Below, in pieces: positions 1-9,298 of a DNA stretch of 64,000 bases (the first letter of the stretch is position 1; each line of letters opens with the position of its first letter). Source of the stretch: Sphaerotilus montanus. GTDB lineage: Bacteria > Pseudomonadota > Gammaproteobacteria > Burkholderiales > Burkholderiaceae_C. The stretch spans positions 124,001 through 188,000 of the forward strand of contig NZ_JACCFH010000001.1 in the NCBI RefSeq assembly GCF_013410775.1, read 5' to 3'. The notes beneath the pieces are model-generated. The model saw only the letters and a program-made list of their open reading frames with translations, was not told where the DNA came from and did not search any database. Position numbers and translations under genes: made by a program.

Positions 1-3000
1 CTGCCCCGGCGCCGACACGAAGTAGTTCAGGTGGTGGCAGGCGACGTTCCGGACCACCGGCGCCACCGCACGGCCAGACCCTACCCCGAGAATGCTCGGG
101 ACGGCGACCGCGATGTCATTGCGCTGGTGCGCGAACAGCGCATCGAAGAGCGGCCCCTTGCCGGCCTTGGCCAGCATGCGGGCAAAGAAGGCGTCGGAGG
201 GTTCCTGGTAGGCGTCCACGTCACCCGCCAGGATCGTGTAGGGAATGCCGGGGTCGGGACTCGCGTTCAGGGTGCGGATGAAGTCGGAGTCCGGGTCCAT
301 CTGCTCCAGCGTGGGCGTGACCCGCTTCGAGCGGTTCAGCAGCAGCATCACCGCGCTGCTGAAGGGCACCAGCACCGGCACGTAGTTCAGCGACAGCCCC
401 GTCAGCAGGCTCAGGATCTTGCGTGCGCCATCGAACTGGCCGAAGGGTGAGCCGTGGTTGGGGGTTCCGCAGAGGACGAGGTGGTCCACGACCTGGTTCC
501 CGCCTTCGCGCTCGATGAACCAGCGCGACACCAGCCCGCCCATCGAATGCACCAGCAAGGTCAGGCGCTTGCCGTCCCCCGCCTGCAGACCGACAGCCGC
601 CAGATCGGCCTGGAGCTGCCGCGCGGTATCGGCGATCGGCGTGCTGAGGTTCTCGTAGTCGTAGGTCAGCACCAGATCGAAGGTCCGGTCCAGCCCGCAG
701 GCCTGCACGCCCGTGGCCATGCCCTCGGTGTCGCCGATGATGCCGTGGACCAGCAGCAGGATGTTCCGTGCCGTGGCAACCCGCTCCGCCAGGTCGCCCT
801 GCTGGTAGCGGAAGGTGCCGTCCGGATCGAACTCGAGTCGACGCAGCTGGTTGACGCTGCGCTGCCGCAGCCATGTCTTGAAGAAATACAGCTTGAGCGA
901 ACCGCCCAGGCTGCGCCGCTGGTCACCGATGTCCGGCAGATGATCGACGGTGACGTGGGTGCAGCCCTCGTCGTCCTGCGCCGAATCGCCGCCGAGAAAG
1001 ACATGCCGACCATCGCTGACCAGCGCCAGCAGGCCCTCGTCCGGCTGCAGCGGCACCTTCAGCACGATGTCCAGCGGCTCGTCCGCGAGTGCGGAGCCCT
1101 GCTGGATGTCCGTCAGTTCGAGGATGTTCTGCGGCTCGCCGCGGGTGGTGGAAAAGTTGAGCAGCGACAGGCCCTGCCGCGCGAAGGCCTGGCAGAAATC
1201 CGACGAAGCGCCGATGCCGCGGGACGCGGCCTGCGCAGACGCCAGACTCACCTGCGCCGTCACCTTGGGGTGGGCCTTCACGACGATCTGACCGCCTGCG
1301 ATCGACAGATCCTGCGGCCCCACCGCATCAAGCCGGCGCACGACGCGAATCCTCAGCTCACGGGTGAACCATTCGTTCTGGTGCACCAGCTTCGGGCGGC
1401 TTCGACCCATGCCGCGGACCAAGGCTTCGGGCTGAATGCTTCGGGTGGGCGACTCGATGTGCCCCAGAACGAGCGCGCCCTGCCCCAGCAAGAAGTCGTC
1501 GATCCGCTCGGTGCTGACGACCAGCTTGATCTGCTCGATCGATTCGTTCTGGCCATCCTCCAGAAAGAACGTCTGGTCGGGGTCACGCCCCCAGAGCGTC
1601 ACCCATTGCTCGCCAGGAGGGACCGGGTCATTCGACAGGATGCGTATCTCGAACGCCGTGGAAAAGTACATCAGCGTGAAGTGCAGGGGCTGGTCAGTCC
1701 GGTTGCGGACCCGGATTTCGCCACGCAATGCCTCCCAGACTCCGCCGGACTGCACCAGGTCCAGCACGATGTCGCTGCTGGGCCAGACATGCTCGCTGCC
1801 GCCCGCGAGTTGCTCGGCGAAGTGGAGGTCCACCTTGGACAGATCCATCGCCGTGGCCGGATTGCGCAGGCCCAGCGTGCGCTCCCATTGCGCCACCTGC
1901 CGAAGTGCGGGCAGCAAGGCTTGGGCAGCTTGGTCGGCACCGCCGCCCAGTCCGGCACCCTGGATGAGCAGATCCGTCTCGCGCTGCAGCAGAAGCAGCT
2001 GCCCCGCTCCCTCGCGCAGCAGATAGGCCCCCGCATGGGCGACCTCCGTGAGCGCGACACCCACCGAAGCATCGGCATCCAGGGCCTTCTCGAGTGCGCT
2101 GCGCTGGTCGACCTTCCCTTCGAAGGCCACCAGCAGCGGCGCCACCGGCAGGCTGGTGATTTCGGCCCGGTAGCGGACCGAGGACGGGCTCTCGAACCCG
2201 AGCGTGATCTCGCTCTTCTGCGGCCCGACCTGCACCGTGGTAGCGCTGCCCGCGACCCGGGCCTGGTCGTCCTCGGGGTAGAGGCGCAGCGTGACGGGCT
2301 TGTCCGGATCGGTCGGCACACCCTGGATCGCGCCGGCGTCCATCCTCCAGCGTCCCTGATCGGCGTAAACGCTGTAGCGGCGGCCGGTCGTCGAAGCACG
2401 CCGGCCGAGGAACCCGGTCGCCGCGCTGAAGCCGCCGGCCGTCTCGAACTGCGGATCCTGGTCATCCGCCCGGCTGCGCACGGCCGCGCGGCAACGCACG
2501 AACAGGTCCGCGTAGGTCAGGTCGCTGCCGGACTTGTCCAGCACCTCGATCAGCGTGCTGGTGAAGACCCCGCTGTTGTCGGGCGACTCCTGCGCGAGCT
2601 GCGTGCGCTCGCAGGCGGCCAGCAGGATGTGCGGGCTGGTGGGAATCCAGAGCGGTGTGCCGGACGTTGCAAGCTGGGCATAGTGGCCGTCGAGATAGCT
2701 CTCCAGCGGCCGCTCCCGCGTGACTTCGTGGGTGACCCGTGGGCGCAGGCCCCGAAAGGCATCGGCGCCTCGGGTGCCGGAGCCAGAGTGGCAGCAGTCG
2801 AGGATGACGGCGACGTGCGCGCCCCGCCCCGACACTTCGGCGATCAGGACGGCGAGTTCCTTGTCCGCCAGGTCGTAGCCACCCGGCCGGCGGCTGTCCA
2901 CGCAGACCAGGCCTTCGTCCTTGCCATCGGGGTAAAAGTCATGGAACGCCGCGGCCGAAGCCCAGCGCGCACCGTGGCCGCAATAGTGGAACACCGCCAC

Positions 3001-3225
3001 GTCGCCCGGCCCCACCTTGCCCAGGTGCTGGCGGAATGCGCGGATGAGGTTGTCGCGGGTCGCGTCGGCGTCCTTCAGGACTTCGATGCCGAGGCGGGAT
3101 GGGTCGAAGTTCCGGACAAGGTAGTCGCGGAAGTGGTCCACATCGTTCACGCAACCGGACAGGGCGCCGACGCCCGGCGGATAAGCGTTGATGCCGACCA
3201 ACAGCGCACGGACCTGACTGGACAT
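1..3225 (-). CDS. Caspase-family peptidase fused to an alpha/beta hydrolase (C-terminus beyond the window)
   Basis: The frame is open from an ATG at 3225, preceded by an AGGAGGT ribosome site, to the window edge, so at least 1075 residues are encoded and the C-terminus is missing. The N-terminal ~240 residues are a peptidase C14 (caspase/metacaspase) domain: HYCGHGA carries the catalytic His84 and LDCCHSG the catalytic Cys145. Residues ~250-750 are a long region of probable beta-rich segments that I do not recognise. From ~800 an alpha/beta-hydrolase fold appears, with LLLVHGIIGD (oxyanion region) and LVHSMGGLVSR (nucleophile Ser894 in the elbow). There is no signal peptide, so it is probably cytosolic. 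Caspase-lipase fusions of this kind are known among multidomain prokaryotic caspases, often suspected of defence or cell-death roles. No partner gene is visible here, so the role is inferred. Confidence 0.85.
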   Translation of the reverse strand, partial: MSSQVRALLVGINAYPPGVGALSGCVNDVDHFRDYLVRNFDPSRLGIEVLKDADATRDNLIRAFRQHLGKVGPGDVAVFHYCGHGARWASAAAFHDFYPDGKDEGLVCVDSRRPGGYDLADKELAVLIAEVSGRGAHVAVILDCCHSGSGTRGADAFRGLRPRVTHEVTRERPLESYLDGHYAQLATSGTPLWIPTSPHILLAACERTQLAQESPDNSGVFTSTLIEVLDKSGSDLTYADLFVRCRAAVRSRADDQDPQFETAGGFSAATGFLGRRASTTGRRYSVYADQGRWRMDAGAIQGVPTDPDKPVTLRLYPEDDQARVAGSATTVQVGPQKSEITLGFESPSSVRYRAEITSLPVAPLLVAFEGKVDQRSALEKALDADASVGVALTEVAHAGAYLLREGAGQLLLLQRETDLLIQGAGLGGGADQAAQALLPALRQVAQWERTLGLRNPATAMDLSKVDLHFAEQLAGGSEHVWPSSDIVLDLVQSGGVWEALRGEIRVRNRTDQPLHFTLMYFSTAFEIRILSNDPVPPGEQWVTLWGRDPDQTFFLEDGQNESIEQIKLVVSTERIDDFLLGQGALVLGHIESPTRSIQPEALVRGMGRSRPKLVHQNEWFTRELRIRVVRRLDAVGPQDLSIAGGQIVVKAHPKVTAQVSLASAQAASRGIGASSDFCQAFARQGLSLLNFSTTRGEPQNILELTDIQQGSALADEPLDIVLKVPLQPDEGLLALVSDGRHVFLGGDSAQDDEGCTHVTVDHLPDIGDQRRSLGGSLKLYFFKTWLRQRSVNQLRRLEFDPDGTFRYQQGDLAERVATARNILLLVHGIIGDTEGMATGVQACGLDRTFDLVLTYDYENLSTPIADTARQLQADLAAVGLQAGDGKRLTLLVHSMGGLVSRWFIEREGGNQVVDHLVLCGTPNHGSPFGQFDGARKILSLLTGLSLNYVPVLVPFSSAVMLLLNRSKRVTPTLEQMDPDSDFIRTLNASPDPGIPYTILAGDVDAYQEPSDAFFARMLAKAGKGPLFDALFAHQRNDIAVAVPSILGVGSGRAVAPVVRNVACHHLNYFVSAPGQ

Positions 3226-3332
3226 GGTGACCTCCTGCCGAAATGCAGAAAGGTTAGATCCGGATCGACTCCCCGGAACACGCCGGCTCCTCAACCCTGA
3301 TGACGTCGCGGCCCGCGTCGCGCCTGAAAAGC

Positions 3333-3365
3333 GAAAACGGAGCGCTGGTGAGGCGCTCCGTTTTC
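3333..3365 (-). terminator. Rho-independent terminator after lysC
   Basis: A perfect 13-bp stem (GAAAACGGAGCGC pairing with GCGCTCCGTTTTC) encloses a 7-base loop and ends in four T on either strand. It sits 45 bp beyond the lysC stop, in the direction of lysC transcription. Confidence 0.8.
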
Positions 3366-3410
3366 AGGGGCTGCCCGGATGCACCGGGCGTGTCCGTCAG
3401 GTCGGCAGGA

Positions 3411-4679
3411 TCAGGCGGGTTCGCCGTCCAGACCGAAGGCCTTGTGCAGGGCGCGCACGGCCAGTTCCATGTACTTCTCGTCGATCACGACCGAGGTCTT
3501 GATCTCGCTGGTGGTGATCATCTGGATGTTGATACTCTCGTCGCTGAGCGCACGGAACATCGTCGACGCCACGCCGGCGTGCGAGCGCATGCCGATGCCG
3601 ACGATCGAGACCTTGCAGATCTTGGTGTCGCCCACCACGGCCGCCGCGCCCAGCGCCGGCACCACTTCGGACTTCAGCAGCTCGAACGCGCGCTGGTAGT
3701 CGTTGCGGTGGACGGTGAACGAGAAGTCGGTCTTGCCGTCGTGCGAGACGTTCTGGATGATGACGTCCACATCGATGTTGGCCTCGGCCACGCGGCCCAG
3801 GATGCCATAGGCGATGCCGGGCTTGTCCGGCACGCCCAACACGGTCAGCTTGGCTTCGTCGCGGTTGAACGCGATGCCCGACACAACGGCTTGTTCCATC
3901 TTCTCGTCTTCCTCGAAAGTGATCAGGGTGCCCGACTTGGCTTCTTCCTCGATGGCGATGTCCCACGGGGTGAAGCTCGACAGCACACGCAGCGGCACAC
4001 GGTACTTGCCGGCAAACTCGACCGAGCGGATCTGCAGGATCTTGGAGCCCAGCGAGGCCATCTCCAGCATCTCCTCGAAGGAGACGGTGGCCAGGCGGCG
4101 GGCTTCCGGCACGACCCGCGGGTCGGTGGTGTAGACACCGTCCACGTCGGTGTAGATCAGGCACTCGTCGGCCTTCATCGCCGCAGCCACGGCCACCGCC
4201 GAGGTGTCCGAACCGCCACGGCCGAGCGTGGTGATGTTCATGTCCTCGTCGACGCCCTGGAAGCCGGTGATCACGACCACGCGGCCGGCGTCCAGGTCGG
4301 CGCGCACGCGGGCGTCGTCGATGCTCTGGATGCGCGCCTTGGTGTAGGCCGAGTCGGTGCGGATGGGCACCTGCCAGCCGGAGTAGCTGACGGCGTCCAT
4401 GCCCTCGGCCTGCAGGGCCAGGGACAGCAGACCGACCGACACCTGCTCGCCAGTGCAGGCGATCATGTCGAGTTCGCGGGTGACGGCCGCCGTCTGGACC
4501 GACGGGGACACTTCGCGGGCCAGGCCGAGCAGGCGGTTGGTCTCGCCGCTCATGGCGGAGGGCACGACCACCAACTGGTGGCCGGCGCGGGCCCACTTGG
4601 CCACGCGCTTGGCAACGTTGCGGATGCGCTCGGGCGAGCCCATCGACGTGCCGCCATACTTGTGAACGATCAAAGCCAT
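3411..4679 (-). CDS. lysC: Aspartate kinase
   Basis: Phosphorylates aspartate with ATP, the first step to lysine, methionine and threonine (and diaminopimelate for the wall). The 422-residue protein starts MALIVHKYGGTSMGS, the canonical kinase opening. The amino-acid kinase domain fills roughly residues 1-245 (GRGGSDTSAVA near 160, FTDVDGVYT-type segment YTDVDGVYTTDP near 180). Two ACT domains occupy ~265-405, as expected for a lysine/threonine feedback-inhibited enzyme. Length and architecture match the monofunctional single-gene type of Burkholderiales. It is the last gene of the minus-strand block with tilS, accA, a glycosylase and cysS, and is followed by a strong hairpin terminator. Confidence 0.97.
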   Translation of the reverse strand: MALIVHKYGGTSMGSPERIRNVAKRVAKWARAGHQLVVVPSAMSGETNRLLGLAREVSPSVQTAAVTRELDMIACTGEQVSVGLLSLALQAEGMDAVSYSGWQVPIRTDSAYTKARIQSIDDARVRADLDAGRVVVITGFQGVDEDMNITTLGRGGSDTSAVAVAAAMKADECLIYTDVDGVYTTDPRVVPEARRLATVSFEEMLEMASLGSKILQIRSVEFAGKYRVPLRVLSSFTPWDIAIEEEAKSGTLITFEEDEKMEQAVVSGIAFNRDEAKLTVLGVPDKPGIAYGILGRVAEANIDVDVIIQNVSHDGKTDFSFTVHRNDYQRAFELLKSEVVPALGAAAVVGDTKICKVSIVGIGMRSHAGVASTMFRALSDESINIQMITTSEIKTSVVIDEKYMELAVRALHKAFGLDGEPA

Positions 4680-4718
4680 GGGGTTGTGGCTCGCTGGGGA
4701 GTCGAAAAGCTCACGATT

Positions 4719-6071
4719 TTAGCCGGTTCCCTGCGTGGTGGAATGCCCAGTGTGGTGCGCATGCCAGTGCAGCGCGACCTGGGGCCGCCCATCGGGCGCC
4801 ACCACGCGCGCATCCATGCCGAGTCCCGGGACGAACACGAGCTGTTCGCCGCAGAACAGCAGCGGCCCGCCACGCCCTTGCGCCGGCACGCCAGCCAGCT
4901 GGTACTGCTTCTTCAGCGCCCGGGGCGGCGTGCCGGCGGCACGCTGGAACTGCTCGCCGCCCGACCGCGGTCGTGCCGTCAACGTCGCCAGACCATCGAG
5001 CGCGACACCGCCCTGCGCGACCGGCTCGATGTGCAGCACGCCGCCAAAGGTCGGCAGCGGAAAGCACCGCTCGGCGCGCAGATCCGGCAAGGCCACCGGG
5101 GCCACCCGTTCGGCTGCCGGCAGCACCGGCATGCCGGGAATCCAGCGGAGCACGCCGCGCCACAGGCGCAGTTCACCCATTCCGGCCATCGGCCAGCGGG
5201 CGTCGGTGCAGGTCGGCAGTTCCCGCGACAGGCGGTCCAGCCAGCTCGCCCGTGGTGGCTCACCCACCGTGCGCTGCAGCCACAGGTGCAGCAGGTTGCG
5301 CAGCCGCGCGCCGCCCAGCGCCACGGCTGCCGCCGCGTCCAGGCCGTCCTCGGCCGCCACTGCACCCAGGTCGATCTCGGCCAGCGCCTGCAGACACTCG
5401 GCCGCATCCTGCGCATGGCGGGCGGCGTCGCCCAGCACCTGGGGCGCCTGCGGGAAGGCCTGTGTCAGTGCCGGCCACAGGTGCAGGCGCAGGCGGTTGC
5501 GGGCGTAGCGGGAATCGGTGTTGCTGTCGTCCTCGATGTGCCGCAGGCCGTGCTGCGCCACGTAGGCTTCGATGGCCGCCCGCGGATGCTGCAGCCACGG
5601 GCGCCGCCAGCAGATGCCCTCACGCCAGATGGATGCCGGCATCGACGCCAGTCCTGCCGCGCCGGCGCCGCGCAGGGCCTGCAGCAGGAAAGTCTCCGCC
5701 TGGTCTTCCCGGTGGTGGGCGAGCAGCACGGTGTCGCAGCCCGTCGCCCGGGCCATGTCCGCCAGCGCGGCGTAGCGCCCGCTGCGCGCCAGCGCCTCGA
5801 TGCTGCCGCCGGGGCTCGGCAACAGATCCAGATGGCGCGCATGGAATTGAAGATCAGCGCCCTGCGCTCGCCACTGCACACATTGCTCGGCGCAATGCGC
5901 CAGCCAGTCGTCGGCGTGGCGGCTCAGTCCGTGGTGGACATGGAAGGCGTGGATCGGATGGAGCTGGCCGGTGGCATCGGCCAGCGCCCGCGCTGCACGC
6001 CAGGTCGCATGCAGCAGGGCAATCGAGTCGCGCCCGCCGCTGCAGGCCACAGCCAGCGGGCGGGGCGTCAC
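4719..6071 (-). CDS. tilS: tRNA(Ile)-lysidine synthase
   Basis: Attaches lysine to C34 of the CAU-anticodon tRNA(Ile), converting it from Met- to Ile-reading; essential in bacteria. I chose the GTG at 6071, 7 bp past the accA stop, because it puts the PP-loop SGGRDS at residues 11-16 and gives 450 residues, close to E. coli TilS (about 430). An open frame continues upstream inside accA but has no family-like sequence. The N-terminal N-type ATP-pyrophosphatase domain (~1-220) contains HVHHGLS and LAHHREDQAETFLLQ. The C-terminal part has PDLRAERCFPLPTFGG-like tRNA-binding segments. There is no convincing Shine-Dalgarno site, so translation is probably coupled to accA. Confidence 0.93.
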   Translation of the reverse strand: MTPRPLAVACSGGRDSIALLHATWRAARALADATGQLHPIHAFHVHHGLSRHADDWLAHCAEQCVQWRAQGADLQFHARHLDLLPSPGGSIEALARSGRYAALADMARATGCDTVLLAHHREDQAETFLLQALRGAGAAGLASMPASIWREGICWRRPWLQHPRAAIEAYVAQHGLRHIEDDSNTDSRYARNRLRLHLWPALTQAFPQAPQVLGDAARHAQDAAECLQALAEIDLGAVAAEDGLDAAAAVALGGARLRNLLHLWLQRTVGEPPRASWLDRLSRELPTCTDARWPMAGMGELRLWRGVLRWIPGMPVLPAAERVAPVALPDLRAERCFPLPTFGGVLHIEPVAQGGVALDGLATLTARPRSGGEQFQRAAGTPPRALKKQYQLAGVPAQGRGGPLLFCGEQLVFVPGLGMDARVVAPDGRPQVALHWHAHHTGHSTTQGTG

Positions 6072-6078
6072 GGACAGA

Positions 6079-7047
6079 TCAGGCCTTGGTGTCGGTGTAC
6101 CGGCCGTAGCTGCGCAGGCGGTTGTAGCGGTGGTCCAGCAGTTCCTTGGTCGGCAGATCGACGACCTGGCGCAGCGCGTCGTTGAGCGCACGCTTCAGAT
6201 AGGCGGCCATCTGCTTGTGGTCGCGGTGCGCGCCCCCGACCGGCTCGTTGACGATCTTGTCGACCAGGCCGAGCGCCTTCAGGCGGTGCGCCGTGATGCC
6301 CAGCGCGTCGGCGGCGTCGCTGGCACGCTCGGCCGTCTTCCACAGGATCGAGGCACAGCCTTCCGGCGAGATGACCGAATAGACCGAGAACTGCAGCATC
6401 AGCACCTGGTCGGCCACGCTGATGGCGAGCGCGCCGCCGGAGCCGCCTTCACCGATGATGGTGGTGATGATGGGCACTTCGAGCTGCGCCATCTCGAAGA
6501 TGTTGCGGCCGATCGCTTCGGACTGGCCGCGCTCCTCGGCACCGATGCCGGGGTAGGCACCGGGCGTGTCGACGAAGGTGAACACCGGCAGACCGAACTT
6601 CTCGGCGACCTTCATCAGGCGCAGGGCCTTGCGGTAGCCCTCGGGGCGGGCCATGCCGAAGTTGCGGGCAGCGCGCTCCTTGGTGTCGCGGCCCTTCTGG
6701 TGGCCCAGCACCATGCAGGCGCGGCCGTTGAAGCGTGCCAGACCACCGACGATGGACTGGTCGTCGGCGAACGAGCGGTCGCCGTGCAGTTCCTGGAACT
6801 CGGTGAAGATCTCGTTGACGTAATCCAGCGTGTAGGGACGCTGGGCATGGCGCGCGATCTGCGTGACCTGCCACGGCGACAGGCTGGAGTAGATGTCCTT
6901 GGCGAGCTGCTGGCTCTTCTTGGACAGGCGGTCGATCTCTTCGGAGATGTCGACGGCCGACTCGTTTTGCACGTAGCGCAGTTCCTCGATCTTGGTTTCG
7001 AGTTCGGCGATCGGCTGCTCGAATTCGAGGAAATGTTTCTTGCTCAT
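6079..7047 (-). CDS. accA: Acetyl-CoA carboxylase carboxyltransferase subunit alpha
   Basis: Alpha half of the carboxyltransferase that moves CO2 from carboxybiotin to acetyl-CoA to give malonyl-CoA for fatty-acid synthesis; works with AccD, which is not in this window. The start [13 protein letters not shown] at 7047 has AAGGA nine bases upstream and gives 322 residues, against 319 in E. coli. An in-frame ATG six bases earlier (7053) sits too close to that site. Crotonase-fold hallmarks include [18 protein letters not shown] near 155-175 and the glycine-rich [11 protein letters not shown] near 205. Separated from tilS by 7 bp. Confidence 0.97.
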   Translation of the reverse strand: MSKKHFLEFEQPIAELETKIEELRYVQNESAVDISEEIDRLSKKSQQLAKDIYSSLSPWQVTQIARHAQRPYTLDYVNEIFTEFQELHGDRSFADDQSIVGGLARFNGRACMVLGHQKGRDTKERAARNFGMARPEGYRKALRLMKVAEKFGLPVFTFVDTPGAYPGIGAEERGQSEAIGRNIFEMAQLEVPIITTIIGEGGSGGALAISVADQVLMLQFSVYSVISPEGCASILWKTAERASDAADALGITAHRLKALGLVDKIVNEPVGGAHRDHKQMAAYLKRALNDALRQVVDLPTKELLDHRYNRLRSYGRYTDTKA

Positions 7048-7079
7048 ATGCATTGATCCTTCTGGGTCAGTACTTAAGT

Positions 7080-7751
7080 TTAGTACGTGACGGGCAACGG
7101 GTCGAGACTTCTCCAGACATACCAGGTCGCCACCGACCGGTACGGCGCCCACGCATCGGCCACTTCGCGGGCCTCGGCGCGTGAGACTGGCTCGCCGCTG
7201 AAATAGTTCAGGCTGATGCCCTTGATCAGGCCGACATCGTCCAGAGGCAACACATTCGGGCGCATCAGGTAGAAGATCAGGAACATCTCGGCCGTCCAGC
7301 GGCCCACGCCGCGGATCGCCACCAGCTCGTCGATGATGGCTTCGTCACCCATGGCATCCCACTGGATCTGCTGCAGCCCGCCCTCGGCAAAATGGCGCGC
7401 CAGATCGCACAGGTACTCGACCTTGCGCGCCGACAGACCCGCGCTGCGCAGCACCGGCTCCGGCAGCACCAGCACGGCCGCTGGCGTGATCAGGTAGCGC
7501 GAGCCGACACCGAGTGCCACGAACCGCGTCCAGACCGACTGCGCCGCCTTGACCGAGATCTGCTGGCCGACGATCGAGCGGGCCAGCGTGGTGAAGGCGT
7601 CGCCACGGCTCTGCAGCCGCACGGCCCCGAAGCGCTCGACGAGCTTGTTCATCACCCGATCGCGCCGCGACAGGTGACCGCAGGCGTCATCCCAGTAGGG
7701 CGGCGTGACCAGCAGCGGCTCACCGCCCTCGTCCACAGGAGTTTTGCTCAT
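7080..7751 (-). CDS. DNA-3-methyladenine glycosylase II, AlkA-like (HhH-GPD)
   Basis: Base-excision repair glycosylase that removes alkylated purines. The helix-hairpin-helix is [18 protein letters not shown] and the catalytic Asp follows in [11 protein letters not shown]. The core motif [12 protein letters not shown] is typical of the family. With the ATG at 7751 the protein has 223 residues, compact and without the N-terminal beta domain of E. coli AlkA (282). A GTG at 7796, inside the end of cysS, would add 15 residues; neither start has a clear ribosome site, so the start is uncertain. It lies between cysS and accA, a common Burkholderiales order. Confidence 0.9.
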   Translation of the reverse strand: MSKTPVDEGGEPLLVTPPYWDDACGHLSRRDRVMNKLVERFGAVRLQSRGDAFTTLARSIVGQQISVKAAQSVWTRFVALGVGSRYLITPAAVLVLPEPVLRSAGLSARKVEYLCDLARHFAEGGLQQIQWDAMGDEAIIDELVAIRGVGRWTAEMFLIFYLMRPNVLPLDDVGLIKGISLNYFSGEPVSRAEAREVADAWAPYRSVATWYVWRSLDPLPVTY

Positions 7752-7780
7752 GGAGGGAGACTCGGTGGCGATGGCGGACG

Positions 7781-9169
7781 TCAGGCCTGGACCCACGTCG
7801 TGCCCTGGGCACTGTCCTTGAGGACGATGCCCTGCGCGGCCAGTTCGGCACGGATGCGGTCCGCCTCGGCGAAATTGCGCGCCGCCTTGGCTGCGGCGCG
7901 GGCCGCGATCTGCGCCTGGATGTGGGTCTCGTCAACCGCGGCCGTGCCGACACCGGCCTGCAGGAACTGCCGTGGCGGCTGCTGCAGCACCCCCAGCACA
8001 CCGCCCAGGCGCCACAGCAGCGCGGCGGTCTCGGCCGAGCGGCTGCGGTTGACCTCGCCGGCCAGATCGAACAGCACCGACACGGCGATCGGCGTGTTGA
8101 AGTCGTCGTCCATCGCGGCCTTGAACCGGGCGGCGGCGGGGTGGGTCCAGTCGATCTCGGCCGGGGCCGTGTCGGGGGCCACGGCGTCCAGCGCGGTGTA
8201 GAGCCGGCGCAGCGCGCTGCGGGCGTCGTCGAGACCGGCGTCGCTGAAGTTGAACGGGCTGCGGTAATGCACGCGCAGCATGAAGAAGCGCAGCGTCTCG
8301 CCGTCGTAGGACTTCAGCACGTCGCGGATGGTGAAGAAGTTGCCCAGCGACTTGGACATCTTCTCGTTGTCGACGTTCAGGAAGCCGTTGTGCATCCATG
8401 TCCGCACGAAGGGCTTGCCGGTGGCGCCTTCGCTCTGGGCGATCTCGTTCTCGTGGTGCGGGAACTGCAGATCCAGCCCGCCGCCGTGGATGTCGAAGGT
8501 CTCGCCGAGCAGCGCGCAGCTCATCGCCGAGCACTCGATGTGCCAGCCGGGACGGCCTGGACCGTAGGCCGAGGGGTACTTGGCGTCCGCCGGCTCTTCA
8601 GGCTTGGCGGATTTCCAGAGCACGAAGTCGAGCGGATCGTCCTTGCCATCGGCCACGGCAACGCGCTCGCCCGCGCGCAGGTCGTCGAGCGACTTGCCAG
8701 AGAGCTTGCCGTAGCCGGGGAAGCGGCGCACCGCGTAGTTCACGTCGCCATTGCCGGCCTGGTAGGCCAGGCCCTTCTCCTGCAGCAGACCGATCATCGA
8801 CAGCATCTGCGGCACGTACTCGGTGGCGCGCGGCTCGTGGGTCGGGCGCTCGATGCCCAGCGCACCGATGTCGGCGTGCATGGCGGCCGTCATCTCGTCG
8901 GTGAGCTGGCGGATGGTGATGCCGCGCTCGACCGCGCGGCGGATGATCTTGTCGTCGATGTCCGTGATGTTGCGCACATAGGTGACCTGCCAGCCGCTCG
9001 CGCGCAGCCAGCGCTGCACGACATCGAACGCCATCATCATGCGGGCATGGCCGATGTGGCAGAAGTCATAGATGGTCATACCGCACACGTACATGCGCAC
9101 GTGGCCGGGGTCGATGGACTGGAAGTCTTCGAGCGAACGCGTGAGGCTGTTGTGGATACGCAGGGTCAT
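7781..9169 (-). CDS. cysS: Cysteinyl-tRNA synthetase
   Basis: Charges tRNA(Cys). The protein has 462 residues, the usual family length. Class I signatures are present: [10 protein letters not shown] near 35 (HIGH) and KMSKSLGN near 272 (KMSKS). The zinc-binding residues include [12 protein letters not shown] (Cys29) and the WHIECSAMS segment; the [11 protein letters not shown] zinc/active-site stretch is intact. It is first in the minus-strand block that continues through alkA-like, accA, tilS and lysC, and it is transcribed away from the L,D-transpeptidase gene. Confidence 0.97.
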   Translation of the reverse strand: MTLRIHNSLTRSLEDFQSIDPGHVRMYVCGMTIYDFCHIGHARMMMAFDVVQRWLRASGWQVTYVRNITDIDDKIIRRAVERGITIRQLTDEMTAAMHADIGALGIERPTHEPRATEYVPQMLSMIGLLQEKGLAYQAGNGDVNYAVRRFPGYGKLSGKSLDDLRAGERVAVADGKDDPLDFVLWKSAKPEEPADAKYPSAYGPGRPGWHIECSAMSCALLGETFDIHGGGLDLQFPHHENEIAQSEGATGKPFVRTWMHNGFLNVDNEKMSKSLGNFFTIRDVLKSYDGETLRFFMLRVHYRSPFNFSDAGLDDARSALRRLYTALDAVAPDTAPAEIDWTHPAAARFKAAMDDDFNTPIAVSVLFDLAGEVNRSRSAETAALLWRLGGVLGVLQQPPRQFLQAGVGTAAVDETHIQAQIAARAAAKAARNFAEADRIRAELAAQGIVLKDSAQGTTWVQA

Positions 9170-9298
9170 CGATCGGGTCGCTTGGGGCGCGGAAGCTCAG
9201 GTACGGCGGGGCAGTATAGCCCCGGTACCAGCACGGTTGCGGCTGGTTCGACCGAGTCCCGAGGGCCGGCACTTGTTCAATATATGCACAATCCGGCC

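Noticed and set aside
1-3225. Frameshifted or broken gene at the left edge
   Set aside because: The reading frame is continuous from the ATG at 3225 to position 1; it only lacks its 3' end because the window stops.
454-3300. Open frame of 948 codons on the plus strand opposite the caspase-hydrolase gene
   Set aside because: It mirrors the codon frame of the real minus-strand gene, which carries intact caspase and hydrolase motifs; composition is that of a shadow.
6072-6191. Longer tilS reading frame starting inside accA
   Set aside because: Residues before the GTG at 6071 show no TilS similarity, and the PP-loop would be displaced ~40 residues from its normal position.
7922-9298. Upstream extension of the L,D-transpeptidase frame into the cysS region
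   Set aside because: The extension is antisense to cysS; a signal peptide begins at 9299.
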